Below are positions 35,061 through 44,184 of a stretch of DNA of 64,000 bases, piece by piece. Location of the stretch: positions 1 to 64,000 of the forward strand of contig NZ_CAJTQC010000010.1 of the NCBI RefSeq assembly GCF_910578445.1, in the 5' to 3' direction. A program made the translations under genes and the position numbers. The DNA comes from an uncultured Duncaniella sp. (GTDB taxonomy: Bacteria; Bacteroidota; Bacteroidia; Bacteroidales; Muribaculaceae). The number at the start of each line of letters is the position of its first letter. Within the stretch, counting starts at the first letter, position 1. Under the pieces are notes generated by a model. It made no database searches. It was not told where the DNA came from and was given only the letters and a program-made list of their open reading frames with translations.

Positions 35061-37193
35061 TTATCGGCCGGCCGCCTTTGATTGCTGCAAATCATCCTCT
35101 CCGTCAATAATTCTCGACACGTCGCGCTTCTGTTTGCCCCAATTAAAGTTGTAGGCAATCTGTATGAACGGCATACGGTCGAAACCTTTGCTCCGCAGGA
35201 CATTCCGGTTGGAATTGTAGCGGTTGAGCAATTCGGTCTGCATGCTGTAGTGGTTGAATGGCATAAGCATCCCGGCTGTGGCCATGAATCCCTTCCATTT
35301 ATAGCTCACCGCCAAAGTCGAAGTCTCCTCACCGGTGGATATGGTCTCGCCTGAAAGGGTTGCGGGATTCACCTCATAATTGGCCATGAAGCTGAAATTT
35401 TTATAATAGGCGAGAATACTCACATCTCCGCTCCAGTTATGGCATTTATGAAGATATCCACGGCCGGAGCTTTCAGCCATATAATATTTCAACGAACCCT
35501 TTGCCGTAAGAACCGACGGGATTATTTCAATCTGCGGAGCAAAGCTGAAGCGCCATGCCGTCAATCCACGGCTATTTTCAAAATATGTCACGAGATTATC
35601 GTCTTTCCACTCCATGTAGGGGGCAATCTGGTGTGGCGAACGCGTCCAGCGGGCTTCGAAACGGCCTGTAACCTTCGGGAAATTAAAATTATACTGGAAG
35701 GATGCCCTGTAATTGTTATATGCCTTCAGATCAGGGTTGCCGATCTGATACTGGAAACCATCGATCTGCTGCGGAGTCGCATTTGTCTGCGAAAGGGACG
35801 GAGTGGTCTGCCATGTGGAGAAATTCAGTCTGAACTGTGAACTGCGGGCGAGACGATAGCTCGCCGAAAAACGCGGGCGGAATGACCAGCCGACAGCACC
35901 CTTGCCGGTGTGTCTCGTACGCTGGTCGAGATACTGTGCGCCAATACCGCCCGTAAGACTAACTTTTGAAATCTGTTGGAAGTATTCGGCAAACAGATAT
36001 GTGCGGTCCTGATGCTGGCGCGTGACAGAACCGGACTCACGTGTCGCACGGTTACGGGCCATGCTGTAGCGGACACCGGCAGTCAACCGGCTTCTATGCC
36101 AGCGCTTCACGTAGTCAAGTTCAGCGCTGAGAGTCCTGTTGCAGTCCTTGATAGATGTGTATGTGTCTGTAATGATTTCGCCGGTCGCCTCATCGGTCTC
36201 GACATAGTCATGGGTCGAACGGCCGTTAAACACGGATGTATTCAAGTCAATAGCTATGGTCTGGGATGCAGGCAGGGTCTGTTCGATATAGGCATTGAAA
36301 CGCGGAGTAGCGCCGGAAGTTGATTCTCTTTCGTAAAGGATGACTGACAACGGACTGTTCGACAACGTCATAAGACCGGTATTAGAACGCTCCATCGGCC
36401 ATCTCTTCTCAGCCGACACCTCGATCCACACCACGGTCTTATCCGGATTGATATAGCTGTAGGCCAGACGCGGACGCATGTTGGTCTGCGAGACGTAGCC
36501 CGACACGGGTGATTCGGTACGCGTCACGGAACTACCGTCGGCATAGGTGAACGACTCCTCATATTCACGATAGGTGTCGACACGGTTCGTATAACGACCC
36601 TGAAGACCGACACTCCACTGCGAGCGACCGCTGTTAAGCTTGAGGTCTGCATAGCCGTTGCCCCACGGCTGGTTGAGAGCCTGCATACCCTGTGCCATGA
36701 GCGAACCTCCGACCGCCGGGTTTGACACCACGACATTGAGCACCGCACTCGCCCCGTCATACCTGACTCCGGGATTGTCAATCCACTCTATGCGCTTTAC
36801 GGTCGATGGTTCTATTGTCTGCAATTGGTCGACAGTCGCCAGACGTCCGTTTATACGTATCTCGACATCCTCTCCTCCGCTTTTGACCGAACCGGCCATC
36901 TCGTTTACATTAAGAGTCGGAATCATCAGATGATTCAACAGACCCATTGCATTCTGGGAATGTTTTATAGCGCTTTTCGACGGGAAAAGCACATCCATAT
37001 CCGCTTTATGTATCACTTTCGGGGCTTGCACGACTACTTCGCCGAGCCCGACGCTTTCCGCCAGAGTGTCGACAGGGACGGCTGTATCCTGCGCGACAAC
37101 GGCCGGGGCATATATAAGAGCCGTCATGGCAACTGAAACATAAGATATTATGCTGCCAATCTTTCCGGCTGATTTTGATATGACTGTTTTCAT
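35061..37193 (-). CDS. TonB-dependent outer-membrane receptor
   Basis: The product has 710 residues with a signal peptide ending near VVAQ. A TonB-box-like SVGLGEVVVQAP and a plug domain (about 50-150, including EIRINGRLATVDQLQTIEPSTVKRIEWIDNPGVRYDG) precede the barrel. The barrel domain resembles the large outer-membrane beta-barrel group often found with ECF regulators and ends in IQIAYNFNWG. No STN signalling domain is visible. It is the first gene of the unit, and the ECF motif precedes it by about 36 nt. The substrate is unknown. Confidence 0.85.
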   Translation of the reverse strand: MKTVISKSAGKIGSIISYVSVAMTALIYAPAVVAQDTAVPVDTLAESVGLGEVVVQAPKVIHKADMDVLFPSKSAIKHSQNAMGLLNHLMIPTLNVNEMAGSVKSGGEDVEIRINGRLATVDQLQTIEPSTVKRIEWIDNPGVRYDGASAVLNVVVSNPAVGGSLMAQGMQALNQPWGNGYADLKLNSGRSQWSVGLQGRYTNRVDTYREYEESFTYADGSSVTRTESPVSGYVSQTNMRPRLAYSYINPDKTVVWIEVSAEKRWPMERSNTGLMTLSNSPLSVILYERESTSGATPRFNAYIEQTLPASQTIAIDLNTSVFNGRSTHDYVETDEATGEIITDTYTSIKDCNRTLSAELDYVKRWHRSRLTAGVRYSMARNRATRESGSVTRQHQDRTYLFAEYFQQISKVSLTGGIGAQYLDQRTRHTGKGAVGWSFRPRFSASYRLARSSQFRLNFSTWQTTPSLSQTNATPQQIDGFQYQIGNPDLKAYNNYRASFQYNFNFPKVTGRFEARWTRSPHQIAPYMEWKDDNLVTYFENSRGLTAWRFSFAPQIEIIPSVLTAKGSLKYYMAESSGRGYLHKCHNWSGDVSILAYYKNFSFMANYEVNPATLSGETISTGEETSTLAVSYKWKGFMATAGMLMPFNHYSMQTELLNRYNSNRNVLRSKGFDRMPFIQIAYNFNWGKQKRDVSRIIDGEDDLQQSKAAGR

Positions 37194-37228
37194 TTATGAT
37201 GAATTTATGATAGTGTGAACATCTAAGT

Positions 37229-37259
37229 TGACAGCCAACATCTGTTTTTGTGACAAAAA
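37229..37259 (-). promoter_or_regulatory. ECF-type promoter of the TonB receptor gene
   Basis: TTTTTGTCACAAA (37259-37247) then GTCA (37232-37229), with 14 nt between GTCACAAA and GTCA, on the minus strand. It is identical in both parts and spacing to the motif before the sigma gene, while the spacers differ. That conservation indicates function. Confidence 0.65.
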
Positions 37260-37337
37260 TCAAAAAATAATACGCTTTATCAATTGACATCGTGGTTAAA
37301 AATCATGAAATAGCCCCGGCACTGACAAGAAAAATCT

Positions 37338-37345
37338 TAACTTTG
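37338..37345 (+). promoter_or_regulatory. -7 element upstream of the clostripain gene
   Basis: TAACTTTG, 158 nt before the ATG at 37504. No -33 element is obvious. The leader would be about 150 nt; a small hairpin (CGGCAT with ATGCCG, about 37392-37415) is the only structure I see in it. Confidence 0.4.
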
Positions 37346-37503
37346 CAAATTAAGCCACAGGCATTAAAGAAGTCTTCAGGAAGAACCTCCGGCATCATTA
37401 AGCAAAAAATGCCGATCTTGAGCTTGAGCAGTAAGTATTTTCTACAGATTTATAATGCCAATCACTTTTTTCACACACCTAAAAACCGTCACAACTGTAC
37501 GAA

Positions 37504-38742
37504 ATGATCAAAACGCATCTGAATATCTTATTTACAGTTATCATCGCCTGCCTTTTTACCGCATGCAACGATAATGACGAACCATCACCCACCCCGAAGC
37601 CAGATGAGCCGGTCGAACGCACGGTGCTCGTCTATATGGTTGCCGACAACAACTTAGGCTCATACAATCAGTTTAACCGCGCAGACCTAAAGGAGATGGT
37701 GAAAGGCGCGGCAGAAGGGGGACTGAACGGCGGACGGCTACTCGTCTACCACAATCGTCCCGGAACAAACACCGGCAATGCCCCACAGCTGATCGAAGTC
37801 ACCGAAATGGGACTCGACACACTCAAAACCTATCCTGACGATCCTTCCATATACTCGATTGAAGCCGACAGAATGCGCGAAGTCCTTTCCGACATGAAAG
37901 AATATGCCCCGGCTTCCGATTACGGCCTCGTGTTCTGGGGACACGCCACCGCATGGATGACTCACGGAAGTTCTGACATCCACGGCAAAGCTTCAGCGCC
38001 GGTCAAGAGATCGTATGGTTCTGACCGCAACAAATGGATGCCGCTCACATCAATGCGCAAGGCTCTCGACGGCGAATACTTCTCTTTCATATACTTCGAC
38101 TGCTGTCTTATGGGAACAGTGGAAATCGCCTACGAATTCCGACACAACACCCCCTACATAGTAGCATCGCCCACTGAGCTTGAGGGCGAAGGTATGCCCT
38201 ACCATCTCAACCTGCCGGCCTTTTTCGCCTCGGGGAAGCCTGATGTAGTGGCGATGGCAACAAACACATTTGAATACTACAACCTTCGTTCAGGCAACTA
38301 CAGCTGCCAGATGACCGTCATCGACACCTCGGCTCTCGAAGCCCTTGCCGACGCCACTCGCGAAATATATCTCACGCAGACCGATTTCCCGCCACGCCTG
38401 TGGTTTGTACAGGAACTCTCGAAATCACACTTCAGGTTTTTCGGGAACACACCCGACACTCCCGGATGCAACGATTGTCACCCGGTCTACGACATGGATG
38501 CCTATATGGAGGTGCTGACAGAAAACCGTCCTGACCTGCTTGAAGCATGGCGGACGGCTCTCGAAGCGACAGTGGCCTACAAAGCCACTACATCACGAGA
38601 TTTTACAGGGATAAGCATCAACCGCTACTGCGGTCTCGGCTCCTACGTAGTCCGCCTTGGCAACCACGGAGATTATCACGGCTGTGCACAGACCTTATGG
38701 TGGAACGACGTGGTGTCGAAAGCTCCGGTCATAAATAACTGA
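37504..38742 (+). CDS. Clostripain-family (C11) cysteine peptidase lipoprotein
   Basis: This 412-residue protein has a lipobox (IIACLFTAC, Cys21). The C11 catalytic dyad is H147 in VFWGHATAWM and C200 in IYFDCCLMGTVEIAY. C11 peptidases cut after Arg or Lys and many self-activate; several gut Bacteroidetes export them. The enzyme is probably tethered to the outer membrane, facing the outside or the periplasm. The gene is followed 31 nt later by an MscS gene, and they may form an operon though their functions differ. Confidence 0.9.
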   Translation: MIKTHLNILFTVIIACLFTACNDNDEPSPTPKPDEPVERTVLVYMVADNNLGSYNQFNRADLKEMVKGAAEGGLNGGRLLVYHNRPGTNTGNAPQLIEVTEMGLDTLKTYPDDPSIYSIEADRMREVLSDMKEYAPASDYGLVFWGHATAWMTHGSSDIHGKASAPVKRSYGSDRNKWMPLTSMRKALDGEYFSFIYFDCCLMGTVEIAYEFRHNTPYIVASPTELEGEGMPYHLNLPAFFASGKPDVVAMATNTFEYYNLRSGNYSCQMTVIDTSALEALADATREIYLTQTDFPPRLWFVQELSKSHFRFFGNTPDTPGCNDCHPVYDMDAYMEVLTENRPDLLEAWRTALEATVAYKATTSRDFTGISINRYCGLGSYVVRLGNHGDYHGCAQTLWWNDVVSKAPVINN

Positions 38743-38773
38743 CAAACAATCTAAATTCATTTTACACCGAACA

Positions 38774-39697
38774 ATGATACAATTCGATTTTCTGCCGACT
38801 GATTCCGTTCCTTCAGTCAAAGCTGAAGAAAGCGTGCTCAAAAGCATGTCTTTCGACCAGCTTGTCGACACTCTTGTCCACGACATCATACATTTCGCGA
38901 TTTCGCTGACCATAGCCATCCTCGTCTTCTACGGTGGCAAATATATAATCAAAAAGCTCTATAATTTTGTGGTCAACATCCTGTCGAAGCGTAATGTCGA
39001 TCCGTCGCTGAGCACATTCATTATGAGCCTCGTGAGGATAGTGCTATACTTCATCCTTATTGTCACCGTCATCGGCATCCTCGGACTTGAGACCAGCTCG
39101 TTCCTCGCACTGTTTGCCTCGGCCGGTGTCGCAATCGGTATGGCTCTGAGCGGAACGTTGCAGAATTTTGCAGGCGGAGTCCTCATCCTGCTTCTCAAAC
39201 CATTTAAAGTGGGCGACTACATCGAGGCACAAGGCTTCGCCGGAACGGTCACACGCATCGAAATCTTCAACACCATCATCTGCACCGCCGACAACAAGTC
39301 GATCATCATTCCAAACGGAGGCCTATCGACGGGCAGTGTCAACAACTACTCGACACAGGCCTACCGCCGTGTCGAATGGAAAATAGGCATTGCCTATGGC
39401 GAGAGTGTCGAGACTGCACGCGAACTGCTGCTCGGTCTACTGGCCAAGGATGAGCGTGTCCTTCAGGAGAAACCGGCCGACGGCCCGAGCGTAGCTCCAC
39501 CTGTGGTCTATCTCGCATCCCTCGACGACTCCGCTGTGACACTTACAGTCCGCGCATGGGTCAGAAGCGCCGATTTCTGGGGAGTGTTCTTCGACCACAA
39601 CGAGGAATTCTACAATGCCATCACTTCCAATCCATCCCTCTCTTTCCCCTTCCCCCAGCTCGATGTCCACATGATTCCGACAGACTCACAGTCCTGA
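38774..39697 (+). CDS. MscS-family small-conductance mechanosensitive channel
   Basis: The protein has 307 residues with three membrane helices (about 42-62, 85-108, 110-140). The pore helix is recognisable in FASAGVAIGMALSGTLQNFAGGVLI, and the beta domain follows (VGDYIEAQGFAGTVTRIEIFNTII, IIIPNGGLSTGSVNNYS). The C-terminal alpha/beta domain ends the protein. It opens on osmotic down-shock and lets solutes leave the cell. The length is normal. Confidence 0.94.
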   Translation: MIQFDFLPTDSVPSVKAEESVLKSMSFDQLVDTLVHDIIHFAISLTIAILVFYGGKYIIKKLYNFVVNILSKRNVDPSLSTFIMSLVRIVLYFILIVTVIGILGLETSSFLALFASAGVAIGMALSGTLQNFAGGVLILLLKPFKVGDYIEAQGFAGTVTRIEIFNTIICTADNKSIIIPNGGLSTGSVNNYSTQAYRRVEWKIGIAYGESVETARELLLGLLAKDERVLQEKPADGPSVAPPVVYLASLDDSAVTLTVRAWVRSADFWGVFFDHNEEFYNAITSNPSLSFPFPQLDVHMIPTDSQS

Positions 39698-39767
39698 TAT
39701 CAATATCCGACGCAAAGTTACACCACATGCACCACAGAAAAGGTGCGTTAATACAAAATCAACCCAT

Positions 39768-39815
39768 ATCCCTTCCGGCTAATCCACCACGGACACACCG
39801 GAAGGGATTTTTTAT
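39768..39815 (+). terminator. Terminator after the MscS gene
   Basis: ATCCCTTCCGG (39768-39778) pairs with CCGGAAGGGAT (39798-39808), followed by TTTTTA. Confidence 0.85.
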
Positions 39816-39886
39816 TGCACAGACCTTTTTGGAGGGATTAAAGGATAAATAACATTTCTTATGGCAATTTATCCAAATATTCTGCG

Positions 39887-39894
39887 TACTTTTG
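39887..39894 (+). promoter_or_regulatory. -7 element upstream of the recJ leader
   Basis: TACTTTTG, about 200 nt before recJ. The -33 half is weak. The region between holds the structured RNA candidate. Confidence 0.5.
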
Positions 39895-39900
39895 CAAATA

Positions 39901-40090
39901 GTAGGGTAATAGTGCCTTATTGGAGACGAAGCGGTCTCCAATGCTTAGATGCCGGAGTGGGCACGGTGTGTCCGATAACCGATTTTATCCCGACAGTCCA
40001 TCTCCTCTTAGTTTTCCTCTTTCCCACTCCACGGGTCTGACAAAGAAGTCATTGACCCGCCCCGCCTTCTTTTGAAATAAAAAAGAAACA
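39901..40090 (+). ncRNA. Structured RNA candidate upstream of recJ
   Basis: A perfect 9-bp hairpin (ATTGGAGAC-GAAGCG-GTCTCCAAT, 39919-39942) is followed by GGAGTGGG (39953-39960), which can pair with CCCACTCC about 70 nt later. AAGAAG...CTTCTTTT then precedes an A/T-rich end at about 40070-40085 and could terminate transcription. No ORF of note is present. It may be an independent small RNA, even a 6S-like one, or a recJ leader; I cannot assign a family. Confidence 0.4.
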
Positions 40091-40096
40091 ACATAA

Positions 40097-41818
40097 ATGA
40101 CAAGTAAATGGAATTACTGTCCCCTTACATCCGACGAACAAGAAGTGGAGTCCGGTCTGGCCAAGCGCTATGCCGGAGTACCGCCCATTAGCGAGCTGCT
40201 GGTGCAACGGGGCATTTCCTCTGTCGAGGAGGCGGAAAAATTTTTCCACCCGTCGCTGAAGGATATGCACGACCCGTTCCTTATGCCCGACATGGACAAA
40301 GCCGTCCACAGGCTTAACCGTGCCATGGGGTCAAAAGAGCAGATTATTGTATATGGTGATTATGACGTCGACGGAACAACCGCCGTCGCTCTCGTCTATA
40401 AATACCTGCGCAATTTCTACTCCCACATCGACTACCTTATCCCGACACGCAACGAGGACGGATATGGCATCTCGAAGGCCACCATAGACATGGCCGCCCG
40501 TCAAGGGGTCAAACTCTTCATTATCCTTGATTGCGGCATCAAGGCGACGGAAGAGATAGAATATGCCCGCACTCTGGGCATCGACTTTATAATCTGCGAT
40601 CACCACGTTCCCGACGAGACTCTTCCGCCGGCAGTGGCCATATTGAATCCCAAACTCGAAGGGAGTCCTTATCCATGTCCGCACCTTTCGGGTTGTGGCG
40701 TGGGCTATAAGTTCATGCAGGCCTTTGCAATCTCCAACGGTCTCGGCTGCTCCGATCTCGAAGGGATGCTCGACCTCGTGGCCGTCTCAATCGCAGCCGA
40801 CATCGTCCCAATGGTAGGCGAAAACCGCATCATGGCCTACCACGGTCTGAAGCGCCTCAACTCCAATCCAAACATGGGACTGCGCGCCATCATCCGCATC
40901 TGCGGACTTGCATCGCGCGAAATCACCATCAGCGACGTGATTTTCAAAATCGGCCCGCGCATCAATGCCTCGGGCAGAATGCAGAGCGGAAAAGAGGCGG
41001 TAGACCTGCTCGTGTCGCGCGACATCCCCGACGCATATGCCCGCGCAAAGGAAATCGACCGCTACAATCAGGACCGTAAGGAACTTGACAAACAGATTAC
41101 CGACGAAGCCAACGCCATCCTTGAGGAACAGAGCGAAACGCTCTCCGACAAAAAATCAATCGTCATCTACAACAAGAACTGGCACAAAGGCATCATCGGC
41201 ATCGTCGCATCACGACTGACAGAGCTTTACTACAAGCCATCGGTCGTGCTAACCTATTCGAACGGAGTTGCGACAGGCTCGTCGCGCTCGGTACAGGGGT
41301 TCGATGTCTACCGCGCGGTCGAATCTGTCCGCGACCTGCTTGAAAACTTCGGCGGTCACACCTACGCGGTCGGACTGTCACTGAAAGAAGAGAACATCCC
41401 GGAGTTTACCCGGAGATTCGAGCAGTTTGTCAGCGACAATATACGTCCCGACCAGCTCACACCTCAGCTCGACATTGACTCCTATCTGACATTCTCAGAA
41501 ATAACCCCGGAGTTTCTCGGTCTGCTCAAACAATTCAATCCATTCGGGCCCGGCAACAACAAACCCGTGTTCTGCACACGGAATGTCACTGACTTCGGCA
41601 CATCGAAACTCGTCGGCCGTCACAGCGAGCACATCAAACTTGACCTTGTAGACCCGACATGCGGAAAGGTAATGAACGGAATCGTGTTCAACAGCGCACA
41701 GATGTTTGACCATATCCATTCAGGCAAGCCATTCAGCATCTGCTACACCATCGAGGAAAACAAGCACAAGGGCGGTTCTGCCATTCAACTTTTCGTCAAG
41801 GCCATACATCTCGACTGA
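40097..41818 (+). CDS. recJ: Single-stranded-DNA-specific exonuclease RecJ
   Basis: RecJ (573 residues) degrades single-stranded DNA 5' to 3' in recombination and mismatch repair. The DHH phosphoesterase motifs are present: VYGDYDVDGTTA (DYDVDG, 88-93) and FIICDHHVPDE (DHH, 168-170). The DHHA1 domain (SRSVQGFDVYRAVE, FGGHTYAVGLS) and the C-terminal OB domain follow. recQ starts 37 nt downstream, a sensible pairing since RecQ and RecJ act together in strand resection. Confidence 0.95.
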   Translation: MTSKWNYCPLTSDEQEVESGLAKRYAGVPPISELLVQRGISSVEEAEKFFHPSLKDMHDPFLMPDMDKAVHRLNRAMGSKEQIIVYGDYDVDGTTAVALVYKYLRNFYSHIDYLIPTRNEDGYGISKATIDMAARQGVKLFIILDCGIKATEEIEYARTLGIDFIICDHHVPDETLPPAVAILNPKLEGSPYPCPHLSGCGVGYKFMQAFAISNGLGCSDLEGMLDLVAVSIAADIVPMVGENRIMAYHGLKRLNSNPNMGLRAIIRICGLASREITISDVIFKIGPRINASGRMQSGKEAVDLLVSRDIPDAYARAKEIDRYNQDRKELDKQITDEANAILEEQSETLSDKKSIVIYNKNWHKGIIGIVASRLTELYYKPSVVLTYSNGVATGSSRSVQGFDVYRAVESVRDLLENFGGHTYAVGLSLKEENIPEFTRRFEQFVSDNIRPDQLTPQLDIDSYLTFSEITPEFLGLLKQFNPFGPGNNKPVFCTRNVTDFGTSKLVGRHSEHIKLDLVDPTCGKVMNGIVFNSAQMFDHIHSGKPFSICYTIEENKHKGGSAIQLFVKAIHLD

Positions 41819-41855
41819 AACAGACCCCACGAAAACCGACATTCGCCACAAGCCT

Positions 41856-43757
41856 ATGCCTCTGAGCATACTCAAACAATATTGGGGCTACGATGCGTTC
41901 AGGCCGATGCAACGCGAAATCATTGATTCCGTGCTCGGCGGACATGACACGCTCGGACTTCTGCCGACAGGCGGAGGCAAGTCCATCACATTTCAAGTCC
42001 CGGCGCTGCTGCTGCCGGGACTTACCATTGTGGTGACACCGCTGATTTCATTGATGAAGGATCAGGTCGACAACCTGAAGAAACGCGACATCAGAGCTGT
42101 CTACTTCCATTCGGGCCTCACACGGCGCGAAGCGAACCTCGGACTGACACGATGCCGCCTTGGGAAAGTCAAGCTCGTCTACGTCTCGCCCGAACGTCTG
42201 CAAAACGACAATTTCATTGCCGAGCTCCGCAGCATGGACGTGAGCCTCATAGTGGTCGACGAAGCCCACTGCATCTCGCAGTGGGGCTATGACTTCCGCC
42301 CTTCATATCTCAAGGTAGCCAAGCTCCGCGAGATTACAGGCGAACACGTTCCAATCCTCGCACTCACCGCCTCGGCCACTCCGGAAGTGACTGCCGACAT
42401 CATGCGCAGTCTCCGCTTCAGCGAACCGAGAGTGTTTGCCCGTTCGTTCACACGCGACAACCTATCATACATCGTCCGCTATGCCGACTTCAAGGAGGAG
42501 ACACTGCTGCGTGTTCTGAATGCCACATCGGGATGCGGTATTGTCTACGTCCGCTCCCGGCGCAGATGCCGCGAGATAGCCCAGCTGCTCACAAGAGAAG
42601 GCATAAGCGCTGACTATTATCATGCCGGACTCGCACCCGAGGACAAAGAGCTGCGCCAGAACGCATGGAAAAACGACCACATACGCGTAATCGTGGCGAC
42701 AAACGCTTTCGGAATGGGCATAGACAAACCGGATGTCAGAACAGTCATACACTACGACCTCCCTTCATCGCTCGAAGAGTATTATCAGGAAGCCGGAAGA
42801 GCCGGACGCGACGGAAAGGAGTCGTTTGCCGTCGTCATCGCATCGTCGCGCGACAAAGCCACCCTCTCGCGCAGGCTAAGCGAAAGTTTCCCCGAGAAAG
42901 ATTTCATCAGCCATGTGTATGAACTGGCAGGCAACTTTCTCAACGTTGCTGTCGGCGACGGTTACGGACAGCTATATGAATTCAGCCTTGAGAATTTCTG
43001 CCGGACCTACTCCCTGCCGCCAATTCCGACGCAAAGCGCCCTGCATCTGCTCAGCCGTGCAGGCTACATTGAATATATCGAGGAGACAACATCGACATCT
43101 CGGCTCATGATCATCATGAAAAAAGATGAGCTATATGGCCTTGAAATGACCGACGATGCCGAAGAGGTGTTCCAGTGCATACTGCGCACCTACACAGGCC
43201 TGTTTGCCGACTATGTCCCCATAAGCGAGCTGACCATCGCACGTGCGACCATGATGTCGACCGAAACGGTCTACCAGACCCTACTCTATCTCACACGTCT
43301 CCACGCCATCCACTACATCCCGCGCCGGACTACACCTTATATATATTATACGACTTCCCGCGAACTCCCGAAACATGTCATACTTCCTCTTGAAGTCTAC
43401 GAGCATCAGAGAGAGCGGATGCGTATCCGGCTCGACGCAATGAAAGAATTTGTATTCTCAGCCACCGAATGCCGGGCCAAAGGGATGCTACGCTATTTTG
43501 GAGAGAAAGACCCGCAGGATTGCGGCAAGTGCGATGTGTGCCGCAACAAGCGCAAAAAGAACCGCATCCCGGCATCAGGCCGTGAAAGTCTCCGCAACAC
43601 CATCATCTACCGTGCAAACCAGCCGGGCGGTTGTGAAATCACAGCCCTTCTGCGGGATATTCCTGAAAACCGTGAAAATATAATTACGGAAATCCGCCAC
43701 CTCGCCGACATGGATGAAATCATAATTGACGGCAGCTATATCAGAATAAAAAAATAG
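41856..43757 (+). CDS. recQ: ATP-dependent DNA helicase RecQ
   Basis: RecQ (633 residues) unwinds DNA 3' to 5' for recombination repair. Walker A is TGGGKS (38-43) and the box II sequence is DEAH (135-138) in DEAHCISQWGYDFRPSY. Motif VI is in YYQEAGRAGRDG. The zinc-binding cysteines of the RQC region are near the end (DPQDCGKCDVCRNKR). No complete HRDC domain is visible, so the C terminus is of the shorter Bacteroidetes kind. I chose ATG 41856 (MPLSILKQYWGYD) because the longer frame overlaps recJ and its extra residues do not look like RecQ. Confidence 0.93.
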   Translation: MPLSILKQYWGYDAFRPMQREIIDSVLGGHDTLGLLPTGGGKSITFQVPALLLPGLTIVVTPLISLMKDQVDNLKKRDIRAVYFHSGLTRREANLGLTRCRLGKVKLVYVSPERLQNDNFIAELRSMDVSLIVVDEAHCISQWGYDFRPSYLKVAKLREITGEHVPILALTASATPEVTADIMRSLRFSEPRVFARSFTRDNLSYIVRYADFKEETLLRVLNATSGCGIVYVRSRRRCREIAQLLTREGISADYYHAGLAPEDKELRQNAWKNDHIRVIVATNAFGMGIDKPDVRTVIHYDLPSSLEEYYQEAGRAGRDGKESFAVVIASSRDKATLSRRLSESFPEKDFISHVYELAGNFLNVAVGDGYGQLYEFSLENFCRTYSLPPIPTQSALHLLSRAGYIEYIEETTSTSRLMIIMKKDELYGLEMTDDAEEVFQCILRTYTGLFADYVPISELTIARATMMSTETVYQTLLYLTRLHAIHYIPRRTTPYIYYTTSRELPKHVILPLEVYEHQRERMRIRLDAMKEFVFSATECRAKGMLRYFGEKDPQDCGKCDVCRNKRKKNRIPASGRESLRNTIIYRANQPGGCEITALLRDIPENRENIITEIRHLADMDEIIIDGSYIRIKK

Positions 43758-44184
43758 GACATCCCACGGCATACGGATAATCGATGTCTCTATTACATTA
43801 AAAACATAAGCCTTATTCCTCCCACTTAAAAGCACATTCATAACAGCCGGGACCACTATTCAGAATCATATTTTATCAATATCACAGGGGGCATTGGGCG
43901 AGGAAAACGTATCGGCCTTGCGTCCGTCGAGCAGATTGAAATCGACATTGACGGAAACCGGAAGCGGATTCGCACTCTCAACGTTGATGAGCCACCTCAT
44001 TGGACGACTCATCCGCATTTGTGTCGACAATTTTGAAATCAGGCATGTAAAATTATACCAATATGAGTGGTATGTTACATATCAATACGGATATGAAACG
44101 CCTGAAGAATCTCTATTCAACCAAAATACGCTATCTTCGCTCCCGAAATCCTACCGCCAAACTTTATCACAGCAGACATAAACC
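43758..44184. other. Intergenic region between recQ and the xylan-related locus
   Basis: No convincing gene is seen. A 50-codon minus-strand ORF (43866-44018, ending DIDKI) reads like the end of a beta-rich protein but has no upstream part, so it may be a remnant. Close to the next gene lie two palindromes and a weak -7 element (TATCTTCG, 44132-44139). Confidence 0.35.
44055..44095. promoter_or_regulatory. Two palindromes upstream of the acetylesterase gene (possible operators)
   Basis: ATACCA-N7-TGGTAT (44055-44073) and CATATC-N6-GATATG (44078-44095) are exact dyads lying 37 nt and more upstream of the only -7-like element. They resemble repressor or activator sites for the xylo-oligosaccharide genes, but no regulator gene is adjacent. 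Confidence 0.35.

Noticed and set aside
39901..40090. tRNA, tmRNA or a named riboswitch before recJ
   Set aside because: No cloverleaf, no tmRNA ends, and no aptamer consensus I can recognise; only hairpins are visible.
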